A DNA stretch of 15,062 bases from Nitrospirota bacterium (GTDB lineage Bacteria; Nitrospirota; Nitrospiria; Nitrospirales; Nitrospiraceae): the NCBI GenBank assembly GCA_005877535.1, contig VBOM01000102.1, positions 1 to 15,062 on the forward strand, in the 5' to 3' direction. Below are positions 14,077 through 15,062 of the stretch, one piece after another (position 1 is the stretch's first letter; each line of letters begins with the position of its first letter). The notes beneath the pieces were generated by a model. It ran no database searches and was not told where the DNA came from. It saw nothing but the letters and a program-made list of their open reading frames with translations. Both the position numbers and the translations under genes were made by a program.

Positions 14077-15062
14077 AGGCGCTAGCAGAAGGAAAATCCG
14101 ATGATTCGGGAAAGCCACAATCACGATGGAGCGGGATGGTTTGGCCGGTTCTGGTAGCAGGGTGGTAGCAAGAATTGCAATCAAGAGGATCACCGGAATT
14201 GCATGTATAATCACTGCTCCAAGTCCAACTGACTAGTGGGTCTGATGGTTTTCCATTTGGAAGGACGCCTACCAAAGCGGTCGTGAATCCCATTGATCCG
14301 CTGGCCAGCGAACCATCACATTTTAGAAGGATACAAGGGTCCATTGGTTGATCACCAAACGTTATCGTCTTGTCGCCCATCATAGGTACAAGACTGGGGT
14401 TATAGTAAAAAGGGAAGGCTCCATCGAATATACTATATTGTGGTTTCAGTGTGGTATTCCCGTCAAACATATAAGCATACCCCCCAGGCACGGGGTCTAA
14501 AAAGGGGACTTTAGGTGGTACTGCTAGAGGCACGGTAGGCATCTCGTGAGTTGTTAAATTACTAGGACTCGGCCAAGAAGTGATCGTTTGTTGCCAATTG
14601 AACTTGGTGTATCCAAGATCCTGGGCCGCTTGTTGAAGAGTCAGGCCATAATTTGGGGTAAACGTCGCATTCATGGTTGTTGATTCATTAGACTGAGAAG
14701 CGGGGCCGCCAGGAAAAGCGTGCACGGCGGTACCGTTATAGGGGCCCGCTAGCACCTGAGCGGGTGTGAGGTAGGGAAGAATCGTCACAACGTTGCCACC
14801 ATTGTTTGAAGGATTCGCGCTGAGCTGGGGATTGGCGACGGTCACATCATAGGAGTTTGTCGCCTGAGTTGACTGCTCGCTGACATTCGCATAGGCAGAC
14901 ACACCAAAGGCAAATCGTTCACCAATGTGTGCAGCAAGATTCACCTGGGCAGGGACGATAGTGGCAGTCGCTGTTGTACCAGCTTGCACCACTTCGTTGT
15001 TCGGTATCGTGGGGGGTGACATGACCGGTACATGATTCGGGCCCTCGGTAATCGAGACGGTA
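14066..15062 (-). CDS. Unrecognised, probably exported protein, 3' part
   Basis: The frame is open to the window edge; the ATG at 15022 is probably internal because TVSITEGPNHVPV precedes it in frame. The 318 or more visible residues are low in lysine and rich in Thr, Ser, Asn, Pro and aromatic residues, with no membrane helix in this frame, typical of secreted or surface beta-rich proteins. Segments such as PYLTPAQVLAGPYNG, LGYTKFNWQQTITSWPSPSN, PFLDPVPGGYAYMFD and FPFYYNP look like a conserved extracellular family that I cannot name. The end after SWTWSSDYTC is cysteine-rich and less orderly, and a neighbouring frame there encodes a hydrophobic run (14110-14225), so a late frameshift is possible. 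It lies outside the right tRNA repeat, in the adjoining element or chromosome. Confidence 0.55.
   Translation of the reverse strand, partial: TVSITEGPNHVPVMSPPTIPNNEVVQAGTTATATIVPAQVNLAAHIGERFAFGVSAYANVSEQSTQATNSYDVTVANPQLSANPSNNGGNVVTILPYLTPAQVLAGPYNGTAVHAFPGGPASQSNESTTMNATFTPNYGLTLQQAAQDLGYTKFNWQQTITSWPSPSNLTTHEMPTVPLAVPPKVPFLDPVPGGYAYMFDGNTTLKPQYSIFDGAFPFYYNPSLVPMMGDKTITFGDQPMDPCILLKCDGSLASGSMGFTTALVGVLPNGKPSDPLVSWTWSSDYTCNSGDPLDCNSCYHPATRTGQTIPLHRDCGFPESSDFPSASASSH

Noticed and set aside
13697..14104. 135-residue plus-strand open frame with GGPCRGRTYGPLIKS
   Set aside because: It runs through the end of the dead IS, the tRNA scar and the sequence beyond; its composition is not protein-like and the tRNA part explains the striking motif.
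14110..14225. Hydrophobic run followed by PEPA in a second minus-strand frame, resembling a PEP-CTERM sorting signal
   Set aside because: In PEP-CTERM tails the PEP motif comes before the membrane helix and basic residues end it; here the order is reversed and the frame differs from the main one.
1..15062. CRISPR array, retron, toxin-antitoxin pair or other defence system
   Set aside because: No regularly spaced short repeats, reverse transcriptase, nuclease or typical toxin-antitoxin gene pair was found.

Overview
The window looks like an accessory region of a Gram-negative bacterial chromosome of moderate GC content, next to one ordinary chromosomal gene. The presence of an outer-membrane barrel protein ending in phenylalanine, decayed IS3-type transposases and the particular small secreted proteins is compatible with a Nitrospirota (Nitrospira-like) genome. 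That assignment is an impression from protein style, not a computed result.

Layout. At the left edge is the 3' part of an RMD1/YagE (DUF155) family gene (1-460). At 618-664 and again at 13793-13839 lies a 47-bp direct repeat (44/47 identical) that is the 3' half of a tRNA-Lys(CUU) gene read on the minus strand, each without its 5' half. These are the scars expected of tyrosine-recombinase elements that insert into the tRNA 3' end, so about 13.1 kb between them is probably a decayed genomic island in a tandem array of such islands. A minus-strand reading frame running into the right-hand repeat looks like the tail of an integrase. The island's two edges hold broken genes: IS3-family transposase remnants at 961-1073, 1815-2017 and 12713-13738, a frameshifted small secreted-protein gene (1457-1815), and a fragment of a UbiE-like methyltransferase (about 12571-12675).

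Cargo. The left operon (2618-5876, plus strand) encodes an MtnX-like HAD phosphatase, a class III PLP aminotransferase broken by an internal out-of-frame deletion, an alpha/beta hydrolase and, after an 87-bp gap, an acyl carrier protein. A fragment of an Omp85-type barrel (about 6017-6269, plus) converges on an intact Omp85-type outer-membrane protein gene (6270-7676, minus). The right group has two small paralogous four-helix DMT/SMR transporters and a DegT-type PLP aminotransferase in one overlapping run (8344-10302, plus). Abutting it with no gap are a convergent arginase-fold UPF0489-like protein and a FemAB-like GNAT acyltransferase, coupled to each other by a GTGA overlap (12050 to 10303, minus).

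Interpretation. ACP, acyltransferase, two aminotransferases, a phosphatase, a hydrolase, an ArnE/ArnF-like transporter pair and an arginase-fold enzyme together resemble a pathway that makes an acylated, amino-bearing envelope metabolite or lipid and moves it across the inner membrane. I do not recognise the set as a described system. The broken aminotransferase and missing ketosynthase-like or condensing enzyme suggest it is partly decayed or completed by genes elsewhere. At the right edge (14066 to beyond 15062, minus) is the end of an unrecognised probably exported protein.
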